Origin: Acanthaster planci
Taxonomy: Eukaryota; Echinodermata; Asteroidea; Valvatida; Acanthasteridae
Assembly (NCBI RefSeq): GCF_001949145.1
Contig: NW_019091381.1
Location: forward strand, 1,662,524 to 1,726,523
Direction of reading: 5' to 3'
Length of the DNA stretch: 64,000 bases
A program made the translations under genes and the position numbers. The notes below the pieces were generated by a model. The model was not told where the DNA came from. It did not search any database and saw only the letters and a program-made list of their open reading frames with translations. Below, piece after piece: positions 10,801 to 24,187 of the stretch. The stretch's first letter is position 1. Every line of letters starts with the position of its first letter.

Positions 10801-13565
10801 CTTTCTAGATGGAGGACTGAAAAGATGTAAAAGAATTTGAGAACCGTTAACATTCTTACGTTCGTGTTTACAGTGTCATGTCCTTAATTGGAATATCCAG
10901 AAACCTTTTGAGTCCATTTGAACACCTATTTTGCTCCTTAAAAGAAACATTTCATGATTTCCTCTTTATGAAAGTTTAAGTGCCTTCATTGAATGAAAAG
11001 GGAATAGGGAAGGCGAATAAATTTAGTTAATTTCTGCATTGCAGCAACAATAAGTTTACAATTTTACGAAAAACTTGAGAATTTCTTGTGTGTTAGTTGT
11101 GACAAATATTTGCGTTCAGGAGCGTGAGTTGTTTTTCCTCAGACGTGCCATTTTCCTTGACTTGAGCGTGCTTTCACACATCACCGGTGAGGGCCAAAGA
11201 AGCTTTCAGTGGCACAAACAATCCCACCCTCTCTCTCAGGGAGTGAGCTCACCCCCGTCTGACACAATGGACCCGTCTGCATCCTGCACCTCCCTGTTTG
11301 TTGAGCCAGTGAAGTGGATGGAACCACTCATGATCGGGAGGTTAGATGGGAAGGTCAGTTGTGAATAAAATCATGCAGTTCTTGTGACAAATGGGTATGT
11401 CTTGGTTGTGACCTTTGCTGTAAAGTAAAGTGGATCTAGGAGGCTTTTGATAAAGCTTACCAGATGCCTCTTCTAAAAAATGTGGAAAACCAGTGGAACT
11501 GCAGATTTCTTTTAAATTTACTACAAAGCCCACTTTGGGTACACTTCTACTTAATTCTTGCAAATGTCAAGCCTTTTGTTGGAGAAAACGTTCCCTACCC
11601 TTCATTAAGGATTCTTTCTGAAACCCTTCTAGCACATGGCAATCAGAATACAGGTGTTAATTACATACCTCAGGAAGAAACCCTCCCTGTCATGTTAGTT
11701 GCACTGTGGGTGATGATTGAGCATTGACATCACACCGCACTATGTCAATGGCCGTGTGACCAATACGCTACTTAGACAGAGAGATAGTGAGCTGGTTGAT
11801 GTGGTCGGTTGGATGCTGTATCCACCTTTTCGAATCCTGGTTTTGTCTTCTGTTGGCTTCAGGCCTGAGCTTTAGGAATTTACTCCCCTCCGGTCGCCTA
11901 CTTGCTAATTGGCTGAGATGTTGACCAATTTTTATTTGGATTAATAAATATTCAAAACTAAATGCAGATCTCAAGATGAATTAGGGGAAAAGGTTGGTGC
12001 AGCTTTGAAATCTAGAGTCAGAGACTGGATAGGTCACTGTACCCCAAATGACCTCTGACATGGGGGTTAACTTAATTTAAATATTTAAGCACACCGTGTT
12101 AGTTGCAACTGTCAGTTTTCTGTGTGCACTTGGAGGCCTAATTACAGGAAGGAAACCTTGTTACAGTGTGCAGCAGTGAGTGGAATCTCAGATGTTATTT
12201 TTCAAGTCTAAATCCGGCCTGTATCACGTGGATATGGCTGGCAAGAACACATGTGTATATGGATAATAGTTTCAGCCGCTACCTAACGGATTCCATAGGT
12301 GAACGTAGCATTCTAGCCATAGCCATTTGGACCTTATCCTAATTGTAACTTCTCCATTTTGCACACTGCAGCTGTCATGCCCTAAGTGTAATGCCAGACT
12401 GGGTTCCTTCAACTGGTCAGGTTGGTTCTTCCATGTTATTTGCATACTATGTCTGTTTTGATAATTAGTTTATCTATAGCACTCTTCCATCAGTGCCACA
12501 CATCTTGACTTCAAAGTGTGTACATTTCCGATGCTTTTGTTTTGATTATAATCAGAATGAATTTCAATTTTTGAAACTTGTAGTTTTACCTTGTGGTTGT
12601 GTGATCTTGTTTTGCTCACTAGACAATGACAATTGCAGAAGTTTCTTTTCAGTGATTTAATTTTTTCCTGAAAATGGAAATTGTCCCCTCATTAAAGAAA
12701 GAAATGTTGTCATTCACTTAAAGGAACCAGGAAATAGAAATATTTTTAAAAATGTTACTAAACACCCTTGAAATTGCATCTTTGGGTTTCACTTAACTTG
12801 ATCTTAAAGTTTTGTTTTTGTTTTTAACCCATATTTTGACGCTTTTTTGGTTTTTATGCTAATGCATATTTGCATATTCATGAGCAGAACTTTGATGTCA
12901 TCCAAAGCACTGCAATGTTGCACAGATTTGTACACAGAAATTTCTAGATTCTTTTAACCACTGCTATGGCAGATTTCATTTTCTTTGGCAGTTTATTGCT
13001 ATGTAAGTATATGGCAGAAACATTCCCAGATAGCAAATTTTGGGTTCACAATTTGAACATGAAAACATGCAACCTGGACCATGTCTTCCTAGATTTACAT
13101 CAAAGCAAAAGTGCCCCACATGTACAGAAATGCTTGGTCAATTTTTAATGTTTGAAAAAGTGCACCGTTCAGTTCACGTAACTCAAAAGAGATGTCAAAC
13201 AGTCTTCATACATGGAAGAAGAGTACAGAGATACACAAAAAGTGAGTCTAAGAAAAATTCATTTCCTGGATCCTTTAATTTTTTGAGATAAAATGTGGGG
13301 AAAAAAGAAAAATAATAATTGGTGTACCAATTAAAAACAAAGGAAAACTCAGAAGGGAAACAACTCACATTTGTGATAAGATAGAGATGAGAAGATGAAT
13401 GTAGGAGGTACTGAGGACTTCATTCAAGATTTGTCTTGTCTCCTGCCCTGTTATTTAGGTCTTCGGTGTTCATGTGGTGCTTGGGTGACCCCAGCCTTTC
13501 AGATTCATCGAAATCGAGTGGACAAAGTGGCACACCAGCAGCAAACGACACCACAAACCAGTTAG
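7896..13565 (+). CDS. DUSP12: Dual-specificity phosphatase 12 (YVH1 type), seven exons, 327 aa
   Basis: Exons: 7896-8185, 8918-9031, 9913-10031, 10579-10672, 11143-11353, 12372-12420, 13459-13565. All join in frame at GT-AG introns to a TAG stop. Residues 1-170 are a dual-specificity phosphatase domain: D67 is the likely general acid, and HCLMGVSRSS holds the catalytic Cys97 and Arg103. The codon for Cys97 is split by intron 1 (TG at 8184-8185, T at 8918). The C-terminal half is the YVH1 zinc-binding domain, with cysteine pairs C202/C205 (YKCRRC), C279/C282 (CPKC) and C296/C298, and the family blocks SLFVEPVKWME and WVTPAFQIH. In yeast and human this protein acts in late 60S ribosome maturation (Mrt4 release) and in stress responses. 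The human protein is 340 aa, so the model looks complete. The start at MSSGNVH is the ATG nearest the domain; a longer in-frame opening from 7791 reads through unlikely sequence. One oddity: Met replaces the usual Ala two residues after the catalytic Cys. Confidence 0.95.
8303..8580 (+). repeat. tRNA-derived SINE, copy 1 (DUSP12 intron 1)
   Basis: The head carries a pol III A-box-like TGGCATGGTGG and an exact B box GGTTCGAATCC. It is followed by a body with TTGGGTTTTCAGTCCCTAC and TTTTCCTCCCACGTCTAAAA, and an AT-rich tail. TAATAATAAT-like sequence sits on both sides, which may be the target duplication or part of a microsatellite. A diverged second copy lies at 62124-62455. The body resembles SINE families of marine deuterostomes; that comparison is from memory. 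Confidence 0.75.
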
Positions 13566-15226
13566 CTTCGACTGTAATTGTTAAATGGTGAGCTACAGTA
13601 ACACGCTTTTTTTTTTTTTTGACTTTTGAACATCTAGTCGCAGGCACATCTCGAGATTTATGACTTTTTCTCAAAATATGTTTTCCAGTGTCTACAACCA
13701 GCTGCTTGCTCAGGCCCCAAGTAGGCTTCATGTCCAATGAAAATACTCAAATGATGTGGCCGAAAGAGGAACTTGTGTGAAAAAATCATCGGCATTGAAA
13801 CCTGTGACTTTATCCAGCCCTGTAGTAGGCTTTTGTGTTTTCAGTGTTCAACACAAAAAGTAAAGATATGCACCCACGTCAGCATCCAATAATGCTCACT
13901 ACTTTTATTCAGTTTCCTTATCTTAATTTGAAACAATGTAAGTGTTACCCTTTTGTCATGGAATCACATTGAGTACTAATCAACTGTTATCCACAAAATA
14001 ACCTGTCTTGGAGTCTTCACTGGGAAGAGATTTGTCATTTAATCACAAGTAAAAAGTCTGGGCACTGATTTTTTTTATACTCGATTTTCCTTTTTTGAAC
14101 TGTTGCTTTTTGGTTTAACTGATCAGGTCTAACGAAACATGTTCATACTTCATTCTTTGTTAACTCATCTATGCAGATGGCGTAGCTAGAATTTACTAGT
14201 GGGAGAGGACAAGGGGGCACCAGCATCTTATGGGGGGGGGGACAGCTCTTATTGGTGTGGTTTTTTTGTGGGCAACTTTTTGTTAGCCCTGTTCAGTATC
14301 CATTCAACCCTTTTTTTGTGGGGGCAGGGGGGCACACTGGGAATTTGTGGGGGGGGGCATGTGCCCCCAAGGCCCCCCAGTGGCTATGCTACTGATCACC
14401 CGAGGTGTTTGGATTAGTTCTACAGTTTCCAAATAAAAGATTTCTGATAAATCTTATTTTGTGAGCAACATGAGGAAGAGGGATTTCTTTCCTCCAGTAA
14501 GGGAGCAACTTGGTATTATTCATAAGTAATCAATTTGAAATGCTTATTGAAATTTGAAAATTTCAATTGAAATTTCACGTTTCCCCTGTAAACGTTAGTG
14601 AAAATTAATCACCTGTTCACCTAATTACCATCTACTCTTACTACAGATATGTTTAATTCTTATTCATAGTCTTCACTGGTCATGAAGGAAAACGTTTTTC
14701 AAGTCCTTCGAAATCTGGTCCATAGTCCGTGGTCATGCATCATTATGTAATCAATTCCGAGGTCCTTCGGGACAAAGTGACTTTTTCTTCATAAATTTCT
14801 GGAGGAAATGTTCTGGAAATAACCTGACCGCTGCAACAAAACTGTCATTAACACTAGCCAAAACACACTACATGTATGTTGTAATTGGCGAGCGGCATTA
14901 GAGGCCACCCATTGCTGTGGCACCACACTCGTGGACAGGTGGTCTGGGTGCACCTTACATGTTTCTTCGACCCTGCCAAATGAGCGCGCATGATGCTGCC
15001 GCAGTAATGCCGTCTCCTATCCTGAAATTAGTGTATATGCGCAGAGCCCGTTACTTTACTCTGGTTATGCACCGGCTATCTGCGATTACTGAATAAAGTT
15101 TGCAAGTAGCTTACGTTGTTGCTGAATAACTGTGAAATTGTTCGAAGCTGTTTTGTAGTGATGAAAATGTGACCTGTATCGTGCACGAGCGGACATGATA
15201 TATCGGGGGCTGTTGGAACGTCAGAT
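13566..15226. other. Region between DUSP12 and astacin A
   Basis: No coding exon was found here. The stretch contains an AATAAA at 14432-14437, a possible DUSP12 poly(A) signal about 870 bases after the stop, and the repeat element at 14174-14394. DUSP12 and astacin A are convergent, so this interval holds both 3' ends. Confidence 0.5.
14174..14394. repeat. MITE-like element with CAGTGGCGTA-type ends
   Basis: The left end reads CAGATGGCGTAGCTAGAA and the right end is the complement of CAGTAGCATAGCCACTGG, forming diverged terminal inverted repeats. The inside is dominated by G-runs and GGGGGCAC blocks. The same style of end is seen at 35262-35438 and, one end only, at 22242. No coding capacity is present. 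Confidence 0.55.
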
Positions 15227-18200
15227 TTACCCTCGCGCCGAAACGCAGCGATAGTTGATTTCGAATCCGGGAAAGTTGAGCCACCCGTCGCTCACAAAGA
15301 CCATGACAGACGTCTTACTGGATGTCACTATTTGATTGCCTTGCAATATGTCATCGCAGTATCTTCAAAACAAAACATGCCAAAAAGACCATTAGATCGC
15401 TTTTAATACATTAACATTTGTATTATGTTTTTGGTTTTTTGTAAATACTAGCTTTCCTTCCTAGCATTACCCTTTTCTCGGTCGTAACAACTAGTTGATG
15501 TGGCTAAAAAGGTTAAACGTTAACCCTAAGCTTTATAAATATCGTGGTCAGCGCAGGGAATCAAATTTCCCGTAAAAAAACACTTTGACAGTTTAGAAAG
15601 AAATCTTACTCGTCCATGTAGACCTCCGATATCAGATCTCCCGTCATCATGGACATTTTGTCAAACCAACAATTATTCCCTTCCACCAAGAACATCGGGA
15701 AATTCAGTTCTATGACCTCTTCATCGGCACACTGAAAGAAAAAAGTATCGAGAAAATGAATATTGCAGAAATAAACATAGATGCAGCCTAAAATTGCCTC
15801 GAAAGATCCAAGGTTTGTGTTTCCGTATGTGTTAGTAATACCTTGACATATCAACACGATTAGTGAATGAAGCGGGGTTGAATGCAATGGATATACGGTT
15901 AAAATAAAGGTACGTAAGCTATGTACAGGGCAGTCACATCAATGTCTTTATGAATAAAAGTTCATTGCCAGATATGTTTGTGTATAGGTGTTAAATTTCC
16001 TGAGAAGATGCTGAGCGCCCTCGGTGATTTGGCGCCGGGATTCAGATGAATGGTAGCACGCCGAAGACGGAGCGGTCATTACCTCGACAACGTACGTACA
16101 CTCGGTGTTACTGGGATAATCTTCAGGGTATCCCGGTGAGTAGATGGTACCCGACGGTCCCGTGGAGTAGTCGCTGCAAGCTGGGTAGAAAGACCGACAA
16201 AAACGAACAAAATATTTTATGGAAAAAAATTGATCCACCAACGTCTTGGAGATGTTTTTCCCGGAATAAGATACGCCGCTGGATCGCACATGCTTCACAT
16301 ACTTAGTTACTCTACTTATTAACTCTACCTGGGCAGCTATTAAAACTCGTGAAAGCCACACCATTGGCGTACCTATCGGGGGCGGGGAAAGCGACGTTTG
16401 GCAATAAGTACATTTTTATCCTTTTTTTTTGAGAAACAGTACTACATGTACCGCTTTCTGGATGGGAATGAGGATTCTTTCACGGATGGAAACGAGCGCA
16501 CTTTCCTATAGTATTCATATCTTATCGATATAAACAAAAATGCCTCAAGTTGGATAAACATTATTTTTGCTGTCGGCCGATATACACATACCTGTTGGAT
16601 GTGTGACAATTTCACAGAATGGGCCCTCAAAAGCTGGCAGACAGTCACATGTGCAATGTTTGTTCGGTACGCCTCCACGACTACACCGGTCCCATAGGTC
16701 AGCTGGGCAAATGTCTGTCAAATGTAACAACTACTTTGAGCATCTAGGCCTATGTTATTAACGCCTTTGCTATTTAAAGGTTGTGTTTTGAAAAATATAG
16801 TCAGACCAGTTTTTGTTTCGTTGCGAATTGGGCAAACTCGCACGATTTTTCCCAAAGATTTAGGGTTATGTACTTTTTTAAAAATCAAGAAAGCCCTCAT
16901 TTTGCAATCTCTCAATTTTAAGATTTGCAAGTTGTGCCTATTTCACATTATGTAATAATGAGTGGCAACAATTTTTGTTGAAATTCGTCGTATAGAAGAT
17001 TTGCACGGTATCCATCTTGCAGGGCAGTTCTTTTGTTCCATTGGGAAGCCTCATTTGTTCGTATCCTGTGGAACAAAACCACTGACCTGCAAGATGGCAG
17101 CTATGCAAACCCTCCATACCTGAACATGAAAAGAAACCTGTCATCATAGGCTACTCAAACTGAGAAAATGTAAACTAAGGCCGTGTCCGAAACGGGCTTC
17201 CAGAGCTACTGCTAGGTCTATTGTCTACGCGTCTCCACGTATTGCCAAAGGATTGACGACCTAGACCAAGCTTTACACAAGAGACTCGGGTGCGACCTAA
17301 AGCATTTTTTAAAAGGGCACAATACGTGCTACAGCACCACCAAGAGTTACGCACCGTAGGCGTCGTAGGCGACATTAAAGGTGTACGTATCGAGACGGGA
17401 CAACATGTGCTGCCTGCCCATCTTGGCTTTGTCTCTAGGGTTGTATGGAATAATCGTCTCCAAATAACCGTTGCGCGAGAAGGCCTTAATAAAAAGAAAA
17501 AAAAACGGTAAGGAAAAATTACCAAGACTGCTCTTTTACCCAAACTGCAGTAATAGATTTTCATGTCCAACATTTAAGAGAATTTTGATGATTCTCCTTT
17601 AAGTTAAGGACTTCAATCTTTTGTTCGGACGTCCATGCCCTTTGAACGGACAATGCACGTAAAATAGACTGTCACTATGAGCTTCGAGCTGGACCAAGAG
17701 AGGGCGCAAATTTCTTAGCAACAGCGGCTCTTTTGGTCAGAACTAACTTTAGCTAGTTTACGAACAACTTTGAAATGCACGCATGAGGGGTTGCAGTACT
17801 ACCAACAAAATGAACAGTCCCGATTAATATGGTTCTTTTTAACCGACGAGAGGTGCTTTTGCTCGAAGCGGACAGACCATTGAAAGGGCTTACATAACGG
17901 TCGATCTACTTCATAAAAATGGATGATACTTTATCGCATAACCCACCACTGTAGAGTAATGCATGACCGATTGGAGGTCGTAGGGCGCCACCGTTGGCAT
18001 GTTGACTACCCTGAAGTTGTGTTCATATCCGGGGAGAATGTTGCTCTCTATCACCAAGATATGGTTGTCTCTGTCAGGTCTGTTTTGTTCATGGAAGCGG
18101 CCCAGGGCATGCCCGAGTTCGTGGAGGGCGACCCCGAGCTAAAGAGGGAGAAAGAGAAAGGGAGTTTTTTGGCAGTTCGTCATTTTCCAGTGTAAAAAGT

Positions 18201-19966
18201 ATAAGTTCTCTGTAATATCTTCTTCTAATTTTCTTCACACTCTAACAAAAAAATTACGCCATCCATTGCTTAGTAACACGAATTTCACACCCACAGAACC
18301 ATCAACATTTGGACCCCTTGGGCTGCATGGTGGCTGGTTTTACTGTCACAAGACCCGTACTACTATCATTGGAAAATCAAAATAGGAGGGAATTAAACTG
18401 TTTCCCTGCCTACCAAAGCACACCTTCCCTCTTGAAGATTGAGGCGACCACCGCAGGTTTGGCTCGGACAACCAACTGTTGAGAAGCACCTACGGAAAGA
18501 TGAAACGGGCTGAAAAAGCGTAACCGTGTACTTTGTCAGATACTTGTATTCAGCTCACAAGAACGATATAATACATTATAAAGAGAATCCAAGATTTCTT
18601 ATAATTTCTGTCTTACCCCTGTCCACTTTGTCTGACAATCAATGGCTGAATGACGCCTGTGTATATTCCCTCTACAGCCTCCAGGAATCGAATGTTAGTT
18701 TTCTCCCTGTATACTTCAACAGCCTCCTGAAACACCTGTTTTGTAATTTCACCTGTTGAAATGTCCAGGCCGTAGTGTAAAAAAGGCTTTTTTTACTCTA
18801 AGAAAGATTCTGCTGTAAGGAAATTTTAGTCTTTCGTGTTTTCCCTACTCAAGTGACCACAAAGAAGTTTGCAACAGCTTTTTATTTTTAATGATTGAAA
18901 TTAATTTTGATATAATCATACGACAGAATTTTATTTGCCCGTGCGGTTGTGTTCCGAATAGACACACTTCTTGCAAAAGAATCGTTTTGAAATATGAAAA
19001 ATAAATCCAGCTTTCGTCTGGATTGGTGCAGACGTTACGGGTATCTGACGACAGAGGGGAAGTTGGGATATTTCATGAAAATGATGTGGAGGGTGTGTGC
19101 TACTTACTGAGACCAGCTTCGTACTGATACACCAAGGTTCTGTTGGGCCAGACTCTGAAGGCGGCAGCCGCATTCCGCCGCACACGCTCCCTGTTCGCTG
19201 CCGTGACTTCTCGCATGGCCAAGTACACCTCCTTCTGTTCCTGAGTCAGCAGCATGTCACCCTCCAGGCAGTCGGGGGAAGGTGTGACTTCCACCTGGGA
19301 AGCCAGTTTGTCTTGCCCGCTGAAGAACTCCACCGCTTTACCGTTGAAATCATCCCGCTCCTGTCATCGATTTGTCATTGCCATTCGCACGAGTTTTATT
19401 GTGCAAAAAGCATAGATCGCAAGACTTGAATCTGAACATTCAATGTGTTCATGCGCATGTGTGTTAAATACCACTTAGGTGAATTGTAATTTGTCAATTT
19501 TTTGAATAGTATGAACTCATAACATCATTCAATGAGCACAAACAATGAAGTGAACACCTATACCTGTACTTAATTTATACATAATGACCGACCAATACCA
19601 TCTCTCTAATGTACAATTTGATGTTTGCACAACGCTATTCTTGTTAGTGGATGCGTTGTTATACTTTGTTCTTTTTAAAACCAAGTTGACAACTTCCTGA
19701 CTGACGAATTTGCAATGCAGTACATTATGGCCTACCGTATATATGATGTCAATTTCTATGATTGTGTAGGCTTTAGCGTACCTTTGAACTCGTTGACAAG
19801 CTGCAGTCACTCAACATGTTTGTACCTTAATAATGGAATGCATTGCGTTTCGGATGTCCAACAGACTTACCGCTTGGTTTTTAACGAACGCCACAGCATA
19901 AGGGATGCAGATCGCTGCTATGATGAAGAATCTCGTTGAAGCCATCTTTTCTCGCGCACTTGTCAT
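15227..19966 (-). CDS. Astacin-family metalloprotease A: protease + EGF + CUB, eleven exons, 442 aa
   Basis: Exons from the 5' end: 19945-19871, 19360-19108, 18752-18617, 18489-18414, 18138-17947, 17484-17355, 17119-17087, 16714-16592, 16180-16083, 15731-15610, 15317-15227 (stop). Every junction is GT-AG and in frame. Residues 1-20 are a signal peptide. The propeptide carries CLEGDM, the astacin aspartate-switch motif (D60), and ends at RVRR (84-87). The protease has the zinc site HELGHALGRFHE (H186, E187, H190, H196) and the Met-turn SVMHY (M239, Y241). Residues 299-339 form an EGF-like module and 340-442 a CUB domain (GTIYSPGYPEDYPSNTEC; FVSDGWLNFPGFEINY). Such proteins are secreted endopeptidases acting on matrix, hatching envelopes or growth-factor regulators; the substrate is unknown. 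Cys42 and Cys198 of the usual astacin disulfide are both replaced (Asn in KTNIRF, Ala in YDAY). An in-frame ATG at 19966 gives seven more residues. A tandem paralogue lies at 24578-34995. Confidence 0.9.
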
Positions 19967-20001
19967 TCGATAGTGGGCGGCCGAACTCGCTGCAACTCGG
20001 A

Positions 20002-20011
20002 TTTTTATTGG
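20002..20011 (-). promoter_or_regulatory. Candidate core promoter (CCAATAAAAA) of astacin A
   Basis: On the minus strand CCAATAAAAATCCGAG lies 36-57 bases before the two possible start codons. The same CCAATAAAA-CCG arrangement precedes astacin B (35094-35107), so it may be a TATA-like element shared by both genes. This rests on two sequences only. Confidence 0.4.
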
Positions 20012-22241
20012 TTGATAGTTTACACAAGGACTAGACAAATGTGTACCCAGTCAGGGGAGGGACCTCTGGTAAAAACCCATGGTTCAATTCTCAGCTTTCC
20101 AAGCAGGTGTCCAAGTCAGGAACAGTTTGAATAAGTACGGTCAATTTCCAGTTAAAGTATAAAGATACAGTTGTCGAAAGAGAAACTTAAATAAAGAATA
20201 CATTTACGTTTGTCTTTATTAACTGCAGTCTAAAACCTGTATATATTTGTCCCATTTACCAACTTTGGCAAAGGTCATCAGTAATTGTTTTGTGAACGAC
20301 GTCATCCAAAATGGAAGCAGCTGCTAATTCTCGTTTATAAAGAATTAATAACAGCACAACATTGGGCAGATAAAAAGTGTAAAAAACATTGTTTCAGTAT
20401 AGCCAGAGGATTTCAGAAATACCAGAAAATAACCTCCAATGTAGATACCAACTTTCTAGCCCAGTGTATGGTGGTGTTCATTTATGGGTTTTTCGTCGTT
20501 GTTGGAATTTTGAAAGTCATTGAATCTCCGGTGTTTCTGTCTCTTAAAACCTGCACGAGGGTCAATAGGGGTGAGACCCCCGGTGTTATCTTGGAGCGTA
20601 TCCCTTCGATTTAATTAACACTAATGTTTGCCCTCGCACTAACTTAGTGGACAAAGCGTGCAGCATATAGCCGTTTGAAGTCAGTTAATTACAAAAGATG
20701 CGATATTAATAGAAAGATTTGCTACAATCCATACCTTAAGAGCTAATTAATACTGGAATGTGAGAAGTAAGGTTCTGTTTTTTTTCTCGTGACAGTTCCA
20801 CTGTAATGTCTGGAGATCTGAAAGTAATCAACAGAGTGGTGTGCCTGGGCATGAAATAGAGCCATAATGTGTAATATACCAATGGTTTACTGTTAGTTGA
20901 TAGTTGTAGAAATTTAATTATTCATTCACTCGGACATTCTTTTCTTGGTCTTTTCTGTTGGTCTTTTCTGTTGGTTTAGTGGGGGCTGCTTTTAAAGTTG
21001 AGCGGTTGCTTCAATGGCTGGTGATCTGTGTGCATGAATGTATCTGGATTTGTGGCCTTAGGGGACTTCATCCATCCTAGTCTGGGCGCTTTGAATGCTT
21101 CACGAAAACCCGTATGTCGAAAATAAGAAAGAAAAATCTACTTTCTGGGCTAGGCCTGACTAATGCATTTTGCGGGAAAGGTGGAGTCCCCACTGTGTTT
21201 AGGTAGTGTGTTGAACATGCAATAGTGCTTCGTTCTTGCGAAGTTCTGCAATTAAGTTTCACCAGGCCTTCGTATCGCCTCTTCCTCGAATTAAGAGGAA
21301 AAAAATGGAGGCAATCACGTGTGAGCCCTCTGTCGACTCCCGTGTGCAATTTAGTAGAATAATTTATACATTGTGATGCACGAAATGGGACAAGAGATGT
21401 TAGGGCAGATGTAATATTGCTTCTTCTGCAAAACTGGCGCGCACGCGCAGTAAGGATTTAACACTACCCGGTTCCCATAAGCTTCATGTTCCGGTTTTTC
21501 TTCGCCTCACCTGCCTTTTTTGCCTGTTCAAAATCACGCTTATACGCGCAAGACTGGCGGTATATGCGTTTATATGCCTGTGATTCGCCGCGAGCTGAAG
21601 TGCACCCCCAATCGGCGAAAGAAAGCCGGGTGGTTACAAGCGGGAGTCTTGCATGCACACGTTCTGTTTGTACGCAAAGACCATACGTGCCGGAATAAAT
21701 TAGTTACGCGTACTCAGCGTCAAACGCGCGTATACTTGCGGGCCTCATGGCACGCCTATGCCGGGAGTACCCAAAAACATGCCCTCTTTTGTTCCGCTGA
21801 GAGTGGATACCTCAGCCATTATTATTTCGTGGTCATTCACTGTATTTATTTGTTAACCCAATGCATTTTGTCTGCAAGATTTTCACCGCATATTGTCACC
21901 TCCAAAACTCTTGGACCTCATGTTGAAATTACAAACAAGGGACACGTACTTTTTTGCTCACTCAAACTACTTTACAAAGGAACCTCTTGACAACAATAAC
22001 AGTCGCTTTCATTTATCCATTTATGGGTTTCTTAGCCGAATCTAGTCGTCAAAACATTCCTTTCTGTAGAGTTCTTTTTTATTTCTAAGTTAACTTTTAA
22101 AGAATTATCCTTGGCAAAAAGCACGATAAGGCAAAGCTATTTCAGACGCAGAGAATTGTCTATCTCATTAAGATTTTATACCAGAAAAAAATTAGTTATT
22201 GCACACAGATTGTAGACTAAAAATACATGTTGCGACATGCG

Positions 22242-22330
22242 CAGTGGCGTATTCAGCGGGATGGGGGGGGAGGGGAAACTTGCCTCCCCGACGGATTTTT
22301 TTCACACACACCCCCTTTTTACTAAGAATA
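22242..22330 (+). repeat. Partial element end, CAGTGGCGTA type
   Basis: CAGTGGCGTATTCAGCGGG followed by a G-run and C-rich blocks matches the terminal style of the elements at 14174 and 35262. The opposite terminus was not found, so this is a fragment or a solo end. Confidence 0.35.
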
Positions 22331-24187
22331 CTTCACAGGTGAGTAGGAAAGAAAGAAATCGGTATTTCTTTTATCAAATACTAGCACCAAAACCTTAAGA
22401 AAACAACACCAGCAAATAAAAGCAAGGATGTTGGGACCGCGAGGCTTTTGATATAGTGTTCTCTCCCAACATGATGTTGAATAAGCCCGAACTTGGCCGC
22501 ATGACCTCCCCCCACCACCACCACCACCAAAAGTTGGAGGCGCTTCCGAAGAAGCCCGAAATGCTTTTGAAATTGATTCTAATGACAACAGGTGAAACAT
22601 ACCTTGAAAGGAATACTTTAAATAGATCAATGGCAAAACAGAGGCACGTTAATGCAGTCAAGATTTTCTTTAATAAAGTTCAAATCGGAATATTATTCCA
22701 GTACACTTTAACCAACAATAACTAATACACCACGATGATACAGATAATAACTCGAAGGGTCTTTGATTATTGGGGGAAAATAGTGATGGTGTAGGTAAAA
22801 GATTGACTGATTGACTGATTGATTGATTGATTGATTGATTTTCTTTGCAAAGCTGGTTTATGTTATTGTTTAATAGATAAAATGATGCTCGTCCTGGGGT
22901 TGATCGTAGCAGGGTTGTTACAAAATGAATCAATTTCCTGATCGGGAACTATGGGCCCTTATTTTGTGCCATTTGATGAAATTTTACGGAGCAAACAAGT
23001 TGCACCAGTGGGTAACGAACGAATACAATGCCTTCACGGAGTGAAACATTGCTTACTGCATGCTCTCTGAGGTCATATATAGTTTACGTTGTTGTGGATG
23101 GACGAACCCTTTCTTTAAATTATTTGAAAAATCTGGCCAAAAATAAACAAATTATACAAGAAGAAAGTAAAGTAATCACAGCAAAGCGTTCTTGTTCCAG
23201 GTTTTTCTACGTCAACTATGTCAAGTTTACAGGTCCGAGGTTTCCTGCGCTGGTAACTGCTATATACTTTATTACATTAGATACTGATAACTATATTGTT
23301 AACTATTTACAATTCATGTGAAATTCCCAAGGTCTATCATGAATGGCTGGTTTTGTGTGATCTGTCTTTTGCTTGTAAACGCCGAGACTTGTCAATGTAA
23401 GACCTGCTCTTTGTTGTGCATGGAAGCCGCAGAAAATTATACTGTGCAAATTTCACGACTGTAGTTGTAGGAAAATAAAGTTACAGCGTACTAGTTTTGG
23501 CATGACAGCCTTCATCAAAAATTCGTTTCATCATGCAGGAGAAATTGTCTGTTTTTATTTGCGGTCCGTGATGTTATCGAACAGTTTATAGATTTCCTTC
23601 TGAAATTTTTGTACATGATATTTGTGTGTTGGGATATGCAAGATGTAGGCTTGGCCTTGGGAATCTCGCAGCCCACGGGTTCCGACAAAGTCCTTGGAGA
23701 GTGGGCTGCCAATCCGTAGTCTTCGATTAGTCTGTTTTCAGTCGTTTAAACGGAAGAAACATGAACGGCCTTCAGCACCCCCCCCCGCCACACGCGGCAT
23801 GTATGGTGTACGTCAATGTGGTTAAAAAAAGCATTTCCTGAAGAATTTATGGATTGAATTTACACACGAACGGGGTGAGAAAATACTGTGTGCAGTCTTA
23901 ATCTTACAAAAAAGCACCTTTAGGCCTATGTAAGCCAAAAGGGATGCAACGAAATCAGAGCGATGGAGAAGTGGATTTTTTTTTTGATGGAGCGTACGTC
24001 CTTTGGTTACCAATGAGTTCGTAACACATGTATTACTCTGACGGTGTGAGCATGCTGCGAACAAGGGGGTCTTTTACCGCATAAAAAGCGTCACAAAGTC
24101 AGTGTATTGAATGTAGATTATGCAGATTTGGAAAACGTCAATGAAGGTCGTGCTGCAACATTTCAGGTTATCATTTTTTCAAAGTAA

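Larger units (their letters stand above)
19967..24187. other. Intergenic between the two astacins
   Basis: Apart from the astacin A promoter region and a partial repeat end at 22242, nothing recognisable was seen. Simple sequence occurs at 22803-22840 (TGAT/TTGA units). Open frames up to 156 codons (21520-21990 plus) lack domain features. Confidence 0.5.

Noticed and set aside
16938-17086. Longer version of astacin A exon 7 with a GYEQMRLPNG segment
   Set aside because: The GTCAGT donor after base 17087 gives the phase needed by the EGF exon. The extension runs to a stop without a suitable donor and includes a short inverted repeat of CATCTTGCAGG.
17923-18195. 90-codon plus-strand frame
   Set aside because: Opposite-strand shadow of the astacin A exon that carries the zinc site.
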